From: Thiorhodococcus drewsii AZ1
Lineage (GTDB): Bacteria > Pseudomonadota > Gammaproteobacteria > Chromatiales > Chromatiaceae
DNA: 64,000 nt
Assembly (NCBI RefSeq): GCF_000224065.1
Contig: NZ_AFWT01000019.1
Coordinates: forward strand, 43,240-107,239
Direction of reading: 5' to 3'
The notes beneath the pieces were generated by a model that saw only the letters and a list, made by a program, of their open reading frames with translations, made no database searches and was not told the DNA's origin. A program made the translations under genes and the position numbers. This document shows positions 1 through 12,111 of this stretch, piece by piece (position 1 is the first letter of the stretch; the number at the start of each line of letters is the position of its first letter).

Positions 1-687
1 ACCGCGACCCTCGATGTCGACGCCGATGCCATGCGCGAACGACGCGTCATCCTGGCCGATGGCGTGGATCCGATCGCCGATGCCTACAAGGTGCTGCGAA
101 CCCATGTGTTGCAGCGCATGCGGGCGAACGGCTGGAAGACGTTGGCGGTGACCAGTCCAGGGATCGGGGACGGCAAGACGATCACCTCGATCAATCTGGC
201 GATCAGTCTTGCCAGGGAGGTCAATCAGACGGTGCTGCTCGTCGACCTGGATCTGCGGCGTCCCTCGATCGGGCGCTATTTCAGCGAGGGGCCGACGCAG
301 GGGATCAGCGATCATCTGACGCATGGTGTCGATCTGGCCGATTTGCTCATCAATCCGGGTATCGATCGACTGGTCGTCCTGCCCGGACACGACTCATTCA
401 CGCATTCGTCTGAGATGTTGTCCTCGCCACAGCTCGTCCAACTGGTTCGGGAGCTCAAGGAGCGTTACGAAGATCGCCTCATCCTGTTCGACATGCCGCC
501 GCTTTTCGCCGGGGACGACGTCATCGCCTTTCTGCCCTATGTGGATGCCGTGATGTTGGTCGTCGAGGACGGCAAGGTCAGCAAATCGGAGCTGGAACAG
601 GCGAACCAGCTTCTCGGCGACAAGAATTTCATCGGAATCGTGCTTAACAAGGCCGAGCAGGTCGGCGATGTCTCCGGTTACTACTGA
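1..687 (+). CDS. CpsD/CapB-type tyrosine autokinase, 5' end outside window
   Basis: Partial gene: the reading frame is open to base 1, so the ATG at 31 is probably internal. The visible part is the cytoplasmic P-loop kinase domain of bacterial tyrosine kinases (CpsD/CapB/Wzc C-terminal type). Seen directly: a Walker A-like GIGDGKT with following T/I residues (about residue 49 from the ATG), a Walker A' [11 protein letters not shown], and a DMPP Walker B-like segment. Members of this family regulate exopolysaccharide chain length together with a membrane co-polymerase, which would lie upstream. The C-terminus ends in only two tyrosines (GYY), not the usual Tyr-rich cluster, so regulation by multi-tyrosine autophosphorylation is doubtful. 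Confidence 0.85.
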   Translation, partial: TATLDVDADAMRERRVILADGVDPIADAYKVLRTHVLQRMRANGWKTLAVTSPGIGDGKTITSINLAISLAREVNQTVLLVDLDLRRPSIGRYFSEGPTQGISDHLTHGVDLADLLINPGIDRLVVLPGHDSFTHSSEMLSSPQLVQLVRELKERYEDRLILFDMPPLFAGDDVIAFLPYVDAVMLVVEDGKVSKSELEQANQLLGDKNFIGIVLNKAEQVGDVSGYY

Positions 688-773
688 TCTCTCGTGCTCG
701 ATCGCACCTGGTCGAGCTGCAATCGCGTTCGATCGATACCCGCACGCATGATTCAAGCGTACCTTTTGAGGAG

Positions 774-2969
<2,196 letters not shown>

Positions 2970-3121
2970 CCTGTAGCCGATTGCGATGGGCGTGCCGAGC
3001 CTGCGGTTCCGTGGGCTGCGGCGAATCCTGCTAGACTCGAAATGTCGATGGCCGACCCTTCCCCCTGACTGCCGCGCGACGAGGTCGGACACCCACTCAG
3101 CTTCCCGCCAAGAGGCCTTTC

Positions 3122-4279
3122 ATGCCGCTTTACGAGATGCGCAAATTCGTGGCGCCCGAATTCATCTTCGGTGTTGGATCGCGGAGACGCGCCGGCTATT
3201 ACGCGCTCAACCTCCAGGCGAGACGTCTGCTGGTGGTGACCGATCCGGGCATCATCGCGGCCGGCTGGATCGACGACCTGATGCCAGTGATCGAGGATAT
3301 CGGGTTGGAGATCTGCATCTTCAGTGCAATCACTCCCAATCCGCGCGATCACGAGATCATGGCGGGCGTCGACGTCTACCGCCGCGAGGAGTGCGACGTT
3401 ATCCTCGCCATCGGGGGCGGCAGCGTCATCGACTCCGCGAAGGCTATCGGCATCGTCGTCGGCAATGGCGGACACATTCTGGACTATGTTGGGGTGGATC
3501 GCATCTCGCTGCCTGGGCCGCCGCTCATTTGCATTCCGACGACTGCGGGAACCGCTGCCGACATTTCCCAGTTCGTTATCGTCAATGACTTTAAGCGTCG
3601 CTGCAAAACCGCGATCGTGAGCAAGACCGTGGTTCCCGACATTGCGTTGGTGGACCCGGAGGTCACCCTGACCATGGATCCCTATCTGACGGCCTGTACC
3701 GGGCTCGATGTACTGACCCATGCCATCGAGGCCTTCGTTTCGACGGCAAGCTCGCCGGTGGTCGATATCCATGCGCTCGCGGCCATCGCGCTCGTCAAAG
3801 ACAATCTATGCCGCGCTGTCTCCGACCCCGACGATCTGGCGGCGCGCGAGAACATGATGCTGGCCAGTCTCCAAGCGGGGTTGGCCTTTTCAAACGCCAG
3901 CTTGGGTGCGGTCCATGCTATGGCGCACAGCCTGGGCGGCTTTTTGGATCTCCCGCACGGCGAGAGCAATGCGCTGCTGATCGATCATGTGATTCGATTC
4001 AACTACGCTGCCGCCGAGGAACGCTATGTGCGTGTCGCGCAGGCTCTGGGGGTCGCGCAGGAGCGGGAATCCAGCGTCTCTCAGCGGGAGGCGCTTCTGG
4101 AGGCATTGCGATCGTTGCGCACCGCTTGCGGTATCGAGGGTGGACTCGCCGAGCGAGGGGTCTCTCGGAGCGATCTCGCCGAGCTGGCGCCGCCCGTGAT
4201 CCGAGATGCCTGTATCTTCACCAATCCGCGTCGCGCAGTCCTGGCGGACATCAAGGTCATTTATGCTGAAGCTCTCTGA
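3122..4279 (+). CDS. Iron-containing alcohol dehydrogenase (ErcA-like)
   Basis: 385-residue group III (iron-dependent) alcohol dehydrogenase. It has the NAD-binding [11 protein letters not shown] motif, the TTAGT(A) segment, and the family's metal-binding histidines in HAIEAF and [17 protein letters not shown]. The opening [13 protein letters not shown] resembles ErcA, a protein tied to signalling of ethanol oxidation in Pseudomonas (recalled from family knowledge, not checked). Its stop overlaps the start of the next gene, a PAS-GGDEF-EAL protein, by 17 bases, so the two are translationally coupled. Substrate is unknown; a signalling role rather than bulk alcohol catabolism is possible by analogy with ErcA. 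Confidence 0.88.
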   Translation: MPLYEMRKFVAPEFIFGVGSRRRAGYYALNLQARRLLVVTDPGIIAAGWIDDLMPVIEDIGLEICIFSAITPNPRDHEIMAGVDVYRREECDVILAIGGGSVIDSAKAIGIVVGNGGHILDYVGVDRISLPGPPLICIPTTAGTAADISQFVIVNDFKRRCKTAIVSKTVVPDIALVDPEVTLTMDPYLTACTGLDVLTHAIEAFVSTASSPVVDIHALAAIALVKDNLCRAVSDPDDLAARENMMLASLQAGLAFSNASLGAVHAMAHSLGGFLDLPHGESNALLIDHVIRFNYAAAEERYVRVAQALGVAQERESSVSQREALLEALRSLRTACGIEGGLAERGVSRSDLAELAPPVIRDACIFTNPRRAVLADIKVIYAEAL

Positions 4280-6437
4280 ATTGGACGATGAGTTATTGTG
4301 GGAGCTTCAGCGCAATCGCATCATCGGGCTCGGTGAGCGCTCGTTCCGCAAGAACTATTATCCGCAGCTGCGCTGTAGCCTCTCGCGGCTCGAACGCTTT
4401 CGTGCCCTTCTGGATTGCGCCGGAGAGATGATCCTGCTGGTCGCGTTGCCGAGCGGGCAGGTGATCGACGCCAATGCGGCCGCCGCCGAGCTGTTGGATC
4501 TGCCACTGGATGGTGTGATCGGCCAGCGTCTAGACGTGCTCGGTTTCAGCCATGCCGAGGTCATCCTCGCCGAACTCGTCGGCGAACAGGCGTCCGGCGG
4601 TTCGCCGTCATTGCATCATGAGGTTGCGCTGCAGGCCGGCGATGCCCCGCGACACCTCGATCTGGTCTGTCGCGCCGCCGATCTCGATGGCGTGCTCTAC
4701 GGCGTTCTGCTGGGGCGCGACGCGACCCGGCGCGTTGCAGCCGAGTCGCGTCTGCGTCTTGCCGCTCGGGTCTTCGCCGACAGCGCCGAGGGTATCCTGG
4801 TTGGTGACCGGCGCGGGCGCGTCGTCGAGATCAACCATGCCTTCGAGGCCATCACGGGATACGCGCGTGACGAGGTGATGGGATGGCCGATGCACGCCTT
4901 TGTCAGTTCCAGGCACGATCCAGGATTCTTTCGCTCCGCGCGCCAGGCCCTGAAGGCGGACAATTCCTGGCAGGGCGAGCTCTGGAGCCAGCGCAAGAAT
5001 CGGGAGATCTATCCCTTGTGGCTGTCGCTCAGCCTGATCCGCGATCATCGGGGGCGGGTGCAGAATTTTGTCGCCATGTTCTCCGACATCAGCGAACGCA
5101 AGGAAAATGAGGCCCGTATCCAGCATATGGCGCACCACGATTTCCTGACCGGATTGCCCAACCGTTTTCTGCTGATCGACCGTCTGACACAGCTGCTGGC
5201 GACGGCGCGGCGCGACGGTCGGCGTTTCGCCGTGCTCTTCATCGATCTGGATCGCTTCAAGACGATCAACGACTCGCTCGGGCATCGCGTCGGCGACCGT
5301 TTGCTCTGTGCCATCGGGGAGCGGTTGCGTGGCCGGTTGCGCACCTCGGATACGGTCGCGCGGCAGGGCGGTGATGAGTTCATCGTGTTGCTCTCGTACA
5401 TCGAGGGGCCGACCGAGGTGGTGCGCGTCTGCAACATGCTCCTGAGCGCCTTGAGCGAGCCCTGTCTGTTCGAGGGGCACGAGCTTTCGGTCACGCCCTC
5501 GATCGGCGTCGCCATCGGGCCGGATGACGGCACGGACAGTGACACGTTGCTCAAGCATGCCGATCTGGCCATGTATCAGGTGAAACGGCGGGGGAGGAAC
5601 GATTTCGAGTTCTTCCGCAATGAGATGCGCGTCCATGTCACCACCCTGCTGCAACTGGAACGGGATCTGAGGCATGCGGTCGAGCGCGATGAGCTGGAGG
5701 TCTTCTACCAGCCTCAGATGGATCTGCGCCGTGGAGGGCTCGCGGCTGTCGAGGCCCTGTTGCGCTGGCATCACCCCGAGCGCGGTCTGGTGCTGCCTGG
5801 GGATTTCATCCCGCTGGCAGAGGAGTCGCGGCTGATCGTGCCGATTGGCGAATGGGTTCTTCGCACCGCCTGCCGCCAGCTCGCCGCATGGCGTGCCGGT
5901 CAATGGCCCGAGCTGCGCCTGGCGGTCAATCTCTCCCCGGTCCAGTTCCAGCAGGCAGAACTGATCGAGGTGGTTCGCTCCGCCCTGGATGACTCGGGTC
6001 TGGATCCCGAGGTGCTCGAACTCGAGGTGACCGAGGGCCTGTTGATGGATAACCGGGATCTCACGCTACAGGCGCTCGCGGACTTGAAGGCGATGGGCAT
6101 TCGACTCTCGATCGACGACTTCGGTACGGGCTACTCGTCGTTGGTCTATCTCAAGCGTTTTCCTGTCGGGCAGCTGAAAATCGATCGTTCCTTCGTGCGC
6201 GACCTGCTCGAAGACAGGGGGGATGCCGCGATCTGCGAGACCATCATCGCGCTCGCGGGGCATCTGGATCTGGAGGTGGTTGCGGAGGGTGTCGAGCAAG
6301 TCGAGCAGCTCGATTGGCTGCGCGAGGCTGGATGTGACCGTGCCCAGGGGTATCTCCTGGGGCGCCCGATGTCGGTTGATGCGCTTGAGCGACGCCTATC
6401 CGGCGATGCCGGACTGCTTTCGCTCGGATCCGCGTAG
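4263..6437 (+). CDS. PAS-PAS-GGDEF-EAL cyclic-di-GMP protein
   Basis: 724 residues from the ATG at 4263; the frame is open further upstream but that would overlap the dehydrogenase more deeply. Two PAS domains (about 45-150 and 165-285, the second ending in a PAC-like [12 protein letters not shown]) precede a GGDEF domain with an intact GGDEF signature (369-373) and an EAL domain with EAL at 497-499, plus the [15 protein letters not shown] and KIDRSFV motifs expected of an active phosphodiesterase. No membrane segments or signal peptide are seen, so it should be cytoplasmic. It may make or degrade c-di-GMP in response to a ligand or redox cue sensed by the PAS domains. Co-translation with the alcohol dehydrogenase suggests a shared signal. 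Confidence 0.93.
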   Translation: MLKLSELDDELLWELQRNRIIGLGERSFRKNYYPQLRCSLSRLERFRALLDCAGEMILLVALPSGQVIDANAAAAELLDLPLDGVIGQRLDVLGFSHAEVILAELVGEQASGGSPSLHHEVALQAGDAPRHLDLVCRAADLDGVLYGVLLGRDATRRVAAESRLRLAARVFADSAEGILVGDRRGRVVEINHAFEAITGYARDEVMGWPMHAFVSSRHDPGFFRSARQALKADNSWQGELWSQRKNREIYPLWLSLSLIRDHRGRVQNFVAMFSDISERKENEARIQHMAHHDFLTGLPNRFLLIDRLTQLLATARRDGRRFAVLFIDLDRFKTINDSLGHRVGDRLLCAIGERLRGRLRTSDTVARQGGDEFIVLLSYIEGPTEVVRVCNMLLSALSEPCLFEGHELSVTPSIGVAIGPDDGTDSDTLLKHADLAMYQVKRRGRNDFEFFRNEMRVHVTTLLQLERDLRHAVERDELEVFYQPQMDLRRGGLAAVEALLRWHHPERGLVLPGDFIPLAEESRLIVPIGEWVLRTACRQLAAWRAGQWPELRLAVNLSPVQFQQAELIEVVRSALDDSGLDPEVLELEVTEGLLMDNRDLTLQALADLKAMGIRLSIDDFGTGYSSLVYLKRFPVGQLKIDRSFVRDLLEDRGDAAICETIIALAGHLDLEVVAEGVEQVEQLDWLREAGCDRAQGYLLGRPMSVDALERRLSGDAGLLSLGSA

Positions 6438-6450
6438 CAGGGTATCCGTG

Positions 6451-6473
6451 CCGAGGGCCGGTTCGGCCCTCGG
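6451..6473. terminator. Bidirectional terminator hairpin
   Basis: Perfect 9-bp stem CCGAGGGCC / GGCCCTCGG with loop GGTTC, placed between the convergent ends of the GGDEF-EAL gene and phosphoribulokinase. There is no T-tract, so it may act as a 3'-end stabiliser as much as a terminator. Confidence 0.7.
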
Positions 6474-6491
6474 GCGTTCGTGGGGGCCGGG

Positions 6492-7382
6492 TTAGACCTT
6501 GCGTGCCTCCATCATGCGCTCGATGATCGGCTGGAGAATGATCTCCATCGCCATTCCCATCTTACCGCCAGGCACCACCATGCTGTTGCGCCGCGACATG
6601 AAGGAGTCGTGGATCATCGACAGCAGGTAAGGGAAGTCCACCTGTAGCTTTTCCGGATCCTTGAAGCGGATGATGACGAAGCTCTCGTCCGGCGTCGGAA
6701 TGTCGCGGGCGATGAAGGGGTTTGAGGTATCGACGGTCGGAACGCGCTGGAAGTTGATGTCGGTCAGCGAGAACTGCGGTGTGATATAGCGGATGTAGTC
6801 GGGCATACGGCGCATGATCGTATCGACGATGGCCTCCGCCGAATAGCCGCGCTCCAGATTATCCCGGTGGATTTTCTGGATCCATTCCAGGTTGACGATC
6901 GGAACCACACCGACGCCGAGATCCACATGCTGCGCGATATTGTCCTCCTCGGTGACGATGAGGCCGTGCAGCCCCTCGTAGAAGAGCAGATCCGTGTTGC
7001 CGGGAAGTTCCTCCCAGGGGGTGAACTGGCCCGGCTTGAGATCGGTGTCGAGGCGGGCGTTGTGCTCTTGCGCCTCGTCGTCGCTGTGGATGTAGTAACG
7101 CTGCTTGCCGGTGCCGCTTTCACCGTAGTCGCGGAACAGCTCTTCGAGTAGGTCGAAGCGGTTGGCTGCGGGGCCGAAGTGGCTGAGGCTGCTACCTTGT
7201 TCCGTGTACTTCGCCATCTCGGCCTTCATCGTCACGCGGTCGTAGCGATGGAAGCTGTCGCCCTCGATGACAGCTGCACTGATGCCGTCGCGATAGAAAA
7301 TATGCTCGAATGCACGCTTGACTGTGGTGGTTCCCGCCCCGGACGATCCGGTGACAGCGACGATAGGATGTTTTTTCGACAT
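6492..7382 (-). CDS. prk: Phosphoribulokinase (class I)
   Basis: 296-residue phosphoribulokinase, which phosphorylates ribulose 5-phosphate with ATP to give ribulose 1,5-bisphosphate, the Rubisco substrate. Seen: P-loop VTGSSGAGTTTVK (residues 10-22), EGDSFHRYDR, the FYEGLHGL segment and a length typical of the proteobacterial octameric form (about 290). It lies apart from any Rubisco or cbb genes and is divergent from a hybrid histidine kinase across a 140-base gap, so its promoter lies in 7383-7522. This gene is a main reason to read the organism as a Calvin-cycle autotroph. Confidence 0.96.
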   Translation of the reverse strand: MSKKHPIVAVTGSSGAGTTTVKRAFEHIFYRDGISAAVIEGDSFHRYDRVTMKAEMAKYTEQGSSLSHFGPAANRFDLLEELFRDYGESGTGKQRYYIHSDDEAQEHNARLDTDLKPGQFTPWEELPGNTDLLFYEGLHGLIVTEEDNIAQHVDLGVGVVPIVNLEWIQKIHRDNLERGYSAEAIVDTIMRRMPDYIRYITPQFSLTDINFQRVPTVDTSNPFIARDIPTPDESFVIIRFKDPEKLQVDFPYLLSMIHDSFMSRRNSMVVPGGKMGMAMEIILQPIIERMMEARKV

Positions 7383-7522
7383 GTTGTCTCCCCGTTCTCT
7401 TGCTATTATTCGTATTCTTTGTGTGTATCATTAGATCCCAATGATGGCCTAATATATCATGAACGTCGCGGGCCTAAACCTGTCCTCCGCGCCGTTCAGG
7501 TCGGTCGCTTGAGGGGCGTGAA

Positions 7523-9634
7523 ATGGCTTTCGATGTCGCGAGCGAGCGGGTTCGAATCGGCTCCGGACTCAGGGCCGATGTCGTTGCAAATCCCGATCTG
7601 CAATCCGCGCTGGTACGCTTGGTCACCTGCGTTCTCGGCGCGGCCTATATCGGCCTTGCGGCCTGGACCCACTACTACCGGATCGATGTCTCGCTCTATC
7701 TCACGGTCTTCGGCATCTATCTGTTGACCAGTCTGGCCCTGTTGGTTAGCGTCATCCGGCACCCTGGATGGCGAGTGCGGCGTTATCTGGCGCTATCGCT
7801 CGACGTCATCGTCGTCAGTCTGGCGATCTTGATTACCCAGGATGCCATCAGTCCCTTCTATCTCCTCTATATCCTCATCTTCATCTCGGCCGGCACCCGT
7901 TTCGGTCGGAGGCACCTGATCTTGGCAACCCTGGTCGCGGTCGTCGCCTACAATTTCGTGTTGATTCAACTCGACGAATGGGAGCGTCATACCTATGAAG
8001 CGGCCTTTTTCCTGGTCCTGTTGATCTTGCTACCGCTCTATCAGTCTTCGCTGCTGCGTCAGATCCAGGAGGCCCGTGATCAGGCCCAGCGGGCCAACAA
8101 GGCGAAGAGCGATTTTCTGGCTGTCATGACCCATGAGCTGCGCACCCCGCTCACCGGGCTTGTCGGCATGGTGGAACTGCTGAAGACGACGCGCCTCGAC
8201 GCGGAGCAGCGCGAGCATCTCCGTGATATCGACACGGCTGCGAATGCGCTCGCCATGCTGGTTGGCGACATCCTGGACCTGTCCAAGATCGAGGCGGGCA
8301 AGCTGGTGCTCGAACGCATTCCATTCGATCCGCGCGACCTGGTCCGTCAGGTGTGCGGCGTCGTTTCCAGCAAGGCACTGGAGGCTGGGCTCGAACTCGT
8401 GTGCCGCGTGGAGAGCGAGGTGCCGCGATCCGTCATGGGCGATCCCTTGCGGGTGCGTCAGATCCTCTTCAATCTCGTGGGGAATGCGATCAAGTTCACG
8501 CCGCAAGGCCAGGTGCTGCTGCGCCTGAGTCTAGAGTCGCCCGAGGCGGATCGGATGGGGGCGCGGCTGCTGTTCGAGATCGTTGACAGCGGGATCGGTA
8601 TCTCGGCCGACAAGCTCGACACACTCTTCGAGCGTTTTACGCAGGTCGATGATTCGACCACGCGCCGTTTCGGCGGCACGGGTCTCGGTACCACGATCGC
8701 GCGCGATCTGTCCGGTCTGATGGGCGGTTCGATTGAGGTCGCAAGCGAGGAGGGTCGGGGAAGTCGGTTCTCGGTCCGGCTGCCGCTGGTCGAAGTCGAT
8801 GACCTGCCGCTGGCGCCGGATGTGGATTGGGGTCTTGCCGGATTGCGCGTGCTGGTGATCGAACGCAATGACCTGCAGCGTGCTTGTGTCCAGGACGCCT
8901 TGGAGTCGGCCGGCTGTGTGTTATCGAGTGCGGCCGAGTCCCAGAAAATTGCGCGCGGGGCAGGGGGTTGCGATCTGCTCGTGATCGGCGATCCGCCGAC
9001 CGGGTGCGATCTCGCGTCGGAGTTGTCCGAGGTCCGTCGGGCGTTGGCTGCCGAGCCGCCCTGTCTCTTGCTCACCTATGCCGGTCGTCGTCCCATTCCT
9101 CGCGCGGATACGCTGAGCTACTTGAACAAGCCGTTTCTGGCCGAGGATCTGCTGCGGCGCGCCAGTGCATTGATGGGGCGTCTGCCGGAGAGCGTCATGG
9201 CTCGGGATCGGGACATGCAATCGGCCTTGGTCGAGACCGAGTCGGCGGGCGGCATCCGGGTCCTGGTCGCCGAAGACAACCCGCTCGCGGCCAAGGTGTT
9301 GACCGCCTTTCTCTCCCGGATGGGGTTTCCATACGCGCGTTTCAGCGATGGCGAGACCGCGCTGAAGGAAGCACTGAAGGGCGTCTACGACATCGCGATC
9401 GTGGATCTGAACATGCCTAAGCTGGGTGGAATCGACTTTGTCCGACGCTATCGGGCCGAGCGCGCCGACCATCCTCTGCCGATCGTCGCCCTGACGGCGA
9501 GCGCCTCGGAAGAGGTCAGGCAAGACTGTCTGGCGGCTGGAATGGCGGGCTTCCTGGTGAAGCCCGTCAGTCCGGAGGCGCTACGCCAGACAATTGAGCG
9601 TCTGGCGCTGGTCGCTCAGCCGGTGGCGGGCTGA
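7523..9634 (+). CDS. Membrane hybrid sensor histidine kinase with two receiver domains
   Basis: 703 residues. The N-terminus carries about five to six membrane helices (roughly 28-50, 58-78, 88-105, 110-125, 130-150, 158-175) with no large periplasmic loop. A HisKA domain follows with phospho-His in MTHELRTPL (H204), then HATPase_c (VGNAIKFT, DSGIGIS, GGTGLGTTI). A first receiver-like domain (about 435-555) looks degenerate: the phospho-Asp site reads DLLVIGDPPTG, though YLNKPF keeps the Lys. The second receiver is complete (AEDN, IVDLNMP with D near 628, LTAS, VKP). The architecture resembles RpfC-type sensors. It is divergent from prk, and its last 19 bases overlap the 3' end of rnfE on the other strand. 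Confidence 0.92.
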   Translation: MAFDVASERVRIGSGLRADVVANPDLQSALVRLVTCVLGAAYIGLAAWTHYYRIDVSLYLTVFGIYLLTSLALLVSVIRHPGWRVRRYLALSLDVIVVSLAILITQDAISPFYLLYILIFISAGTRFGRRHLILATLVAVVAYNFVLIQLDEWERHTYEAAFFLVLLILLPLYQSSLLRQIQEARDQAQRANKAKSDFLAVMTHELRTPLTGLVGMVELLKTTRLDAEQREHLRDIDTAANALAMLVGDILDLSKIEAGKLVLERIPFDPRDLVRQVCGVVSSKALEAGLELVCRVESEVPRSVMGDPLRVRQILFNLVGNAIKFTPQGQVLLRLSLESPEADRMGARLLFEIVDSGIGISADKLDTLFERFTQVDDSTTRRFGGTGLGTTIARDLSGLMGGSIEVASEEGRGSRFSVRLPLVEVDDLPLAPDVDWGLAGLRVLVIERNDLQRACVQDALESAGCVLSSAAESQKIARGAGGCDLLVIGDPPTGCDLASELSEVRRALAAEPPCLLLTYAGRRPIPRADTLSYLNKPFLAEDLLRRASALMGRLPESVMARDRDMQSALVETESAGGIRVLVAEDNPLAAKVLTAFLSRMGFPYARFSDGETALKEALKGVYDIAIVDLNMPKLGGIDFVRRYRAERADHPLPIVALTASASEEVRQDCLAAGMAGFLVKPVSPEALRQTIERLALVAQPVAG

Positions 9635-10329
9635 GTTGGCTGCGTCGTCGAGGGGACCGGTCGGGCGCGGCGCAGACCGGAAAGGCGCTTGGCCAGTTTA
9701 TCGATGACGTTCTTCAGCGCGATCATCATTCCCAGTCCGATAAAGGCGCCCGGCGGGAGGATGGCGATCAGCGCGCCCTGATAGTCGTCGCTCAGGTAGA
9801 GGGTCAGATGCTTGCCGGCTTCACCAAGCAAGAGGTCCGCCTGGTTGAAAATGGTACCTTGTCCGACCAGCTCGCGTAGTGCGCCGAGCGAGGTCAGGAC
9901 CAGCGTGGCACCGAGTCCGACCGCCAGTCCATCCACCAACGCGCGGTCGACGCTGTTTTTGGAGGCGAAGGCCTCAGCGCGACCGATGATCATGCAGTTG
10001 ACCACGATCAGCGAGATGAAGAGCCCGAGCACCAGGTACATCTCGTAGAAGAAGGCCTGCATGATGAGCTCGACCAGGGTGACGAAGGAGGCGATCACCA
10101 GTACGAAGACCGGAATGCGGATCTCGGGCCGGACCAGGTTGCGCACCAGTGAAACGGTGGCGTTCGAGCAGACCACGACCACGGTCGTCGCCAGTCCCAT
10201 GCCGAGTCCGTTGGTGGCCGAGGTCGTGGTCGCCAGCAGCGGGCATAGCCCGAGCAAACCGACCAGCATCTGGTTGTTGCTCCAGACCCCTTCTTCGACG
10301 AGCCCGGCGTAACCTTGCGAAGCCTTCAT
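9616..10329 (-). CDS. rnfE: Rnf electron transport complex subunit RnfE
   Basis: 237-residue integral membrane subunit of the Rnf ferredoxin:NAD+ oxidoreductase, an ion-pumping complex. Start chosen at 10329 (MKASQGYAG), which overlaps the rnfG stop in an ATGA arrangement. The sequence has the GLCPLLATTTSATNGLGMGLATT motif region shared with RnfA, including the conserved Cys, and six hydrophobic stretches. It is the last gene of the rnfABCDGE operon and ends inside the convergent histidine kinase gene. In phototrophs and nitrogen fixers Rnf is thought to run in reverse to reduce ferredoxin; here that role is inferred only. Confidence 0.95.
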   Translation of the reverse strand: MKASQGYAGLVEEGVWSNNQMLVGLLGLCPLLATTTSATNGLGMGLATTVVVVCSNATVSLVRNLVRPEIRIPVFVLVIASFVTLVELIMQAFFYEMYLVLGLFISLIVVNCMIIGRAEAFASKNSVDRALVDGLAVGLGATLVLTSLGALRELVGQGTIFNQADLLLGEAGKHLTLYLSDDYQGALIAILPPGAFIGLGMMIALKNVIDKLAKRLSGLRRARPVPSTTQPTQPATG

Positions 10330-10979
10330 CAGTCTTGGCCTCCAGCGATCTGTTGCGGCGTTTCGGCGGCTTGCTCGAACAGCCGCTCGCCCTGTTCTTG
10401 GACGTAGATGAGCGTATTCTTGACCGCGTTCACCACCGATCTCGGGGTGATGGTGGCACCGGTGAATTGGTCGAAGGCGCCGCCGTCGCGTTTGACGCCC
10501 CATTGTTCCAGCGGCGGATCGTTCAGCGATTTGCCCTTGAAGCCGTAGACCCAGTCGGACTTGAGCTCCTCGATTTTATCCCCTAAACCAGGTGTCTCGT
10601 GGTGCGAGAGAACCCGCACGCCGCCGAGCGTGCCGTCGTGCATCACGGAGACCAGGAGTCTGATCGGACCTGCATAGCCGTCGGGCACCACGGGTTCCAG
10701 GACCACGGCGACAGGGTCTTGTCCGTGGCGGACCCGATAGACTTGGGTGGCATCGCTGCCGAGCAGATCTTTGGCCTCGACCTCGATGTGATCGCGTAGC
10801 GGGTCGTTGTCGGAGGCCCCTGCTGGCAGGATGGCGGTGAGCTTGCGCTGCATCGCCTGATACTGGTTGTCGGCGATGCGGTCGGTCACCGCCTCGTGCG
10901 TCACGGCGACCACTGTGACGCCACCGACCGCGAAGGCGCCGAGTACGGATCCGGCAAGCAAAATGGTCTTGGTCTTCAT
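10329..10979 (-). CDS. rnfG: Rnf complex subunit RnfG (FMN-binding)
   Basis: 216 residues from the ATG at 10979; the longer open frame upstream lies inside rnfD and is not coding. One N-terminal membrane helix (about 4-27) anchors a periplasmic FMN-binding domain. The flavinylation motif reads FTGATITPRS near residue 172, and its second Thr is the expected attachment site for FMN added by ApbE; an ApbE gene lies at 57061 in this window. Start and stop both sit in ATGA overlaps with rnfD and rnfE, implying coupled translation. Confidence 0.95.
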   Translation of the reverse strand: MKTKTILLAGSVLGAFAVGGVTVVAVTHEAVTDRIADNQYQAMQRKLTAILPAGASDNDPLRDHIEVEAKDLLGSDATQVYRVRHGQDPVAVVLEPVVPDGYAGPIRLLVSVMHDGTLGGVRVLSHHETPGLGDKIEELKSDWVYGFKGKSLNDPPLEQWGVKRDGGAFDQFTGATITPRSVVNAVKNTLIYVQEQGERLFEQAAETPQQIAGGQD

Positions 10980-12034
10980 CCGCGTTTTCCCCCATGCCCA
11001 AAGACGCGTGGTTGGGTGTAGTGGTCGATCATCGGGGCGGCGATATTGAGCAGCAAGACCGAGAAGGCGATCGCGTCCGGATAGCCGCCCCAGGTGCGGA
11101 TCACGTAGACGAGCGCGCCGATGCTGGCTCCGAAGATGATCTGTCCCCGTGTGGTGGTGCAGGCGGTGACCGGATCCGTCGCGATGAAGAAGGCGCCGAG
11201 GATGGCCGCCCCGCTGAATAGATGGAAAGCCGGGAAGGGATGGGTCTGTGGTTCGATGGCCCAGAAGAGGGTGGCGCAGACCAGCAGGCTCGACAGCAGG
11301 GACACAGGGATGTGCCAGGTGATGATCCGCTTCCACAGCAGATAGATCCCGCCGAGCAGGAACCAGGCCGCGACCCATTCCCAGCCGCGTCCACCGAAGG
11401 CGCCCCATAGCGGGCTCTGACGGATCTCACCCATGGTCAGGTTGCGATCCAGTTTGCCGCGCATCTCGTCGAGCGGGGTGGCCGAGGTCACGGCATCCCA
11501 GCTCAGACCCTGGGGGAGGGATCCGTCGAGGATGATTCGCAGCGACTCCGTAAAGGATAGATGGTGCTCGGTCAGCATGGTCGGGGTGAGCCAATTGGTC
11601 ATGGCGACCGGATAGGACACCAGCAGGAAGACGTAGGCGGCCATGGCTGGATTGAAGGGGTTGTAGCCCATGCCGCCGTAGAGTTGCTTGACCAGCACGA
11701 TGGCGAACAGCATACCCAAGAGCGTCATCCACCAGGGCAGGATGGGCGGCACCGAGATGGCGAAGAGCACGGCGGTGACGACGGCGCTCAGATCGGCGAT
11801 GGCCGGGAGCGGCGAGCGTCCCCGTGCCAGGATGACGGTGCATTCGGCGGCGACGGCGAAGGTCACGGCGAGCAGGATGTTGATCAGCAGCCCCCAGCCG
11901 AAGAACCAGATCATGGCGAGGATGCCCGGCACGAGGGCCAGCAGGACCTGCAGCATGATGCTGTCGACCCGGTTGACCCGTGCGACGTGGGGAGAGGAGG
12001 CGATGAATGTCTTCATGGATTCAACGGAGGGCAT
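10976..12034 (-). CDS. rnfD: Rnf complex subunit RnfD
   Basis: 352-residue membrane subunit with about nine to ten hydrophobic helices, including the GGMGYNPFNPAMAAY motif and the covalent FMN motif region VTSATPLDEMRG, whose Thr in SATP is the usual flavin site. The start at 12034 has no clear ribosome-binding site; the ATG at 12016 (MKTFIASSPH) is an equally good candidate and fits family N-termini better. Its end overlaps the rnfG start by four bases, and 77 bases separate it from rnfC. Confidence 0.95.
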   Translation of the reverse strand: MPSVESMKTFIASSPHVARVNRVDSIMLQVLLALVPGILAMIWFFGWGLLINILLAVTFAVAAECTVILARGRSPLPAIADLSAVVTAVLFAISVPPILPWWMTLLGMLFAIVLVKQLYGGMGYNPFNPAMAAYVFLLVSYPVAMTNWLTPTMLTEHHLSFTESLRIILDGSLPQGLSWDAVTSATPLDEMRGKLDRNLTMGEIRQSPLWGAFGGRGWEWVAAWFLLGGIYLLWKRIITWHIPVSLLSSLLVCATLFWAIEPQTHPFPAFHLFSGAAILGAFFIATDPVTACTTTRGQIIFGASIGALVYVIRTWGGYPDAIAFSVLLLNIAAPMIDHYTQPRVFGHGGKRG

Positions 12035-12111
12035 CGTCGGCGAATAGGGTCTGTGTCACCGGAAAGTCAGTGGGATCCTGGGGGCGTTCCGCGTATCCGG
12101 CCGCCCGGGTC

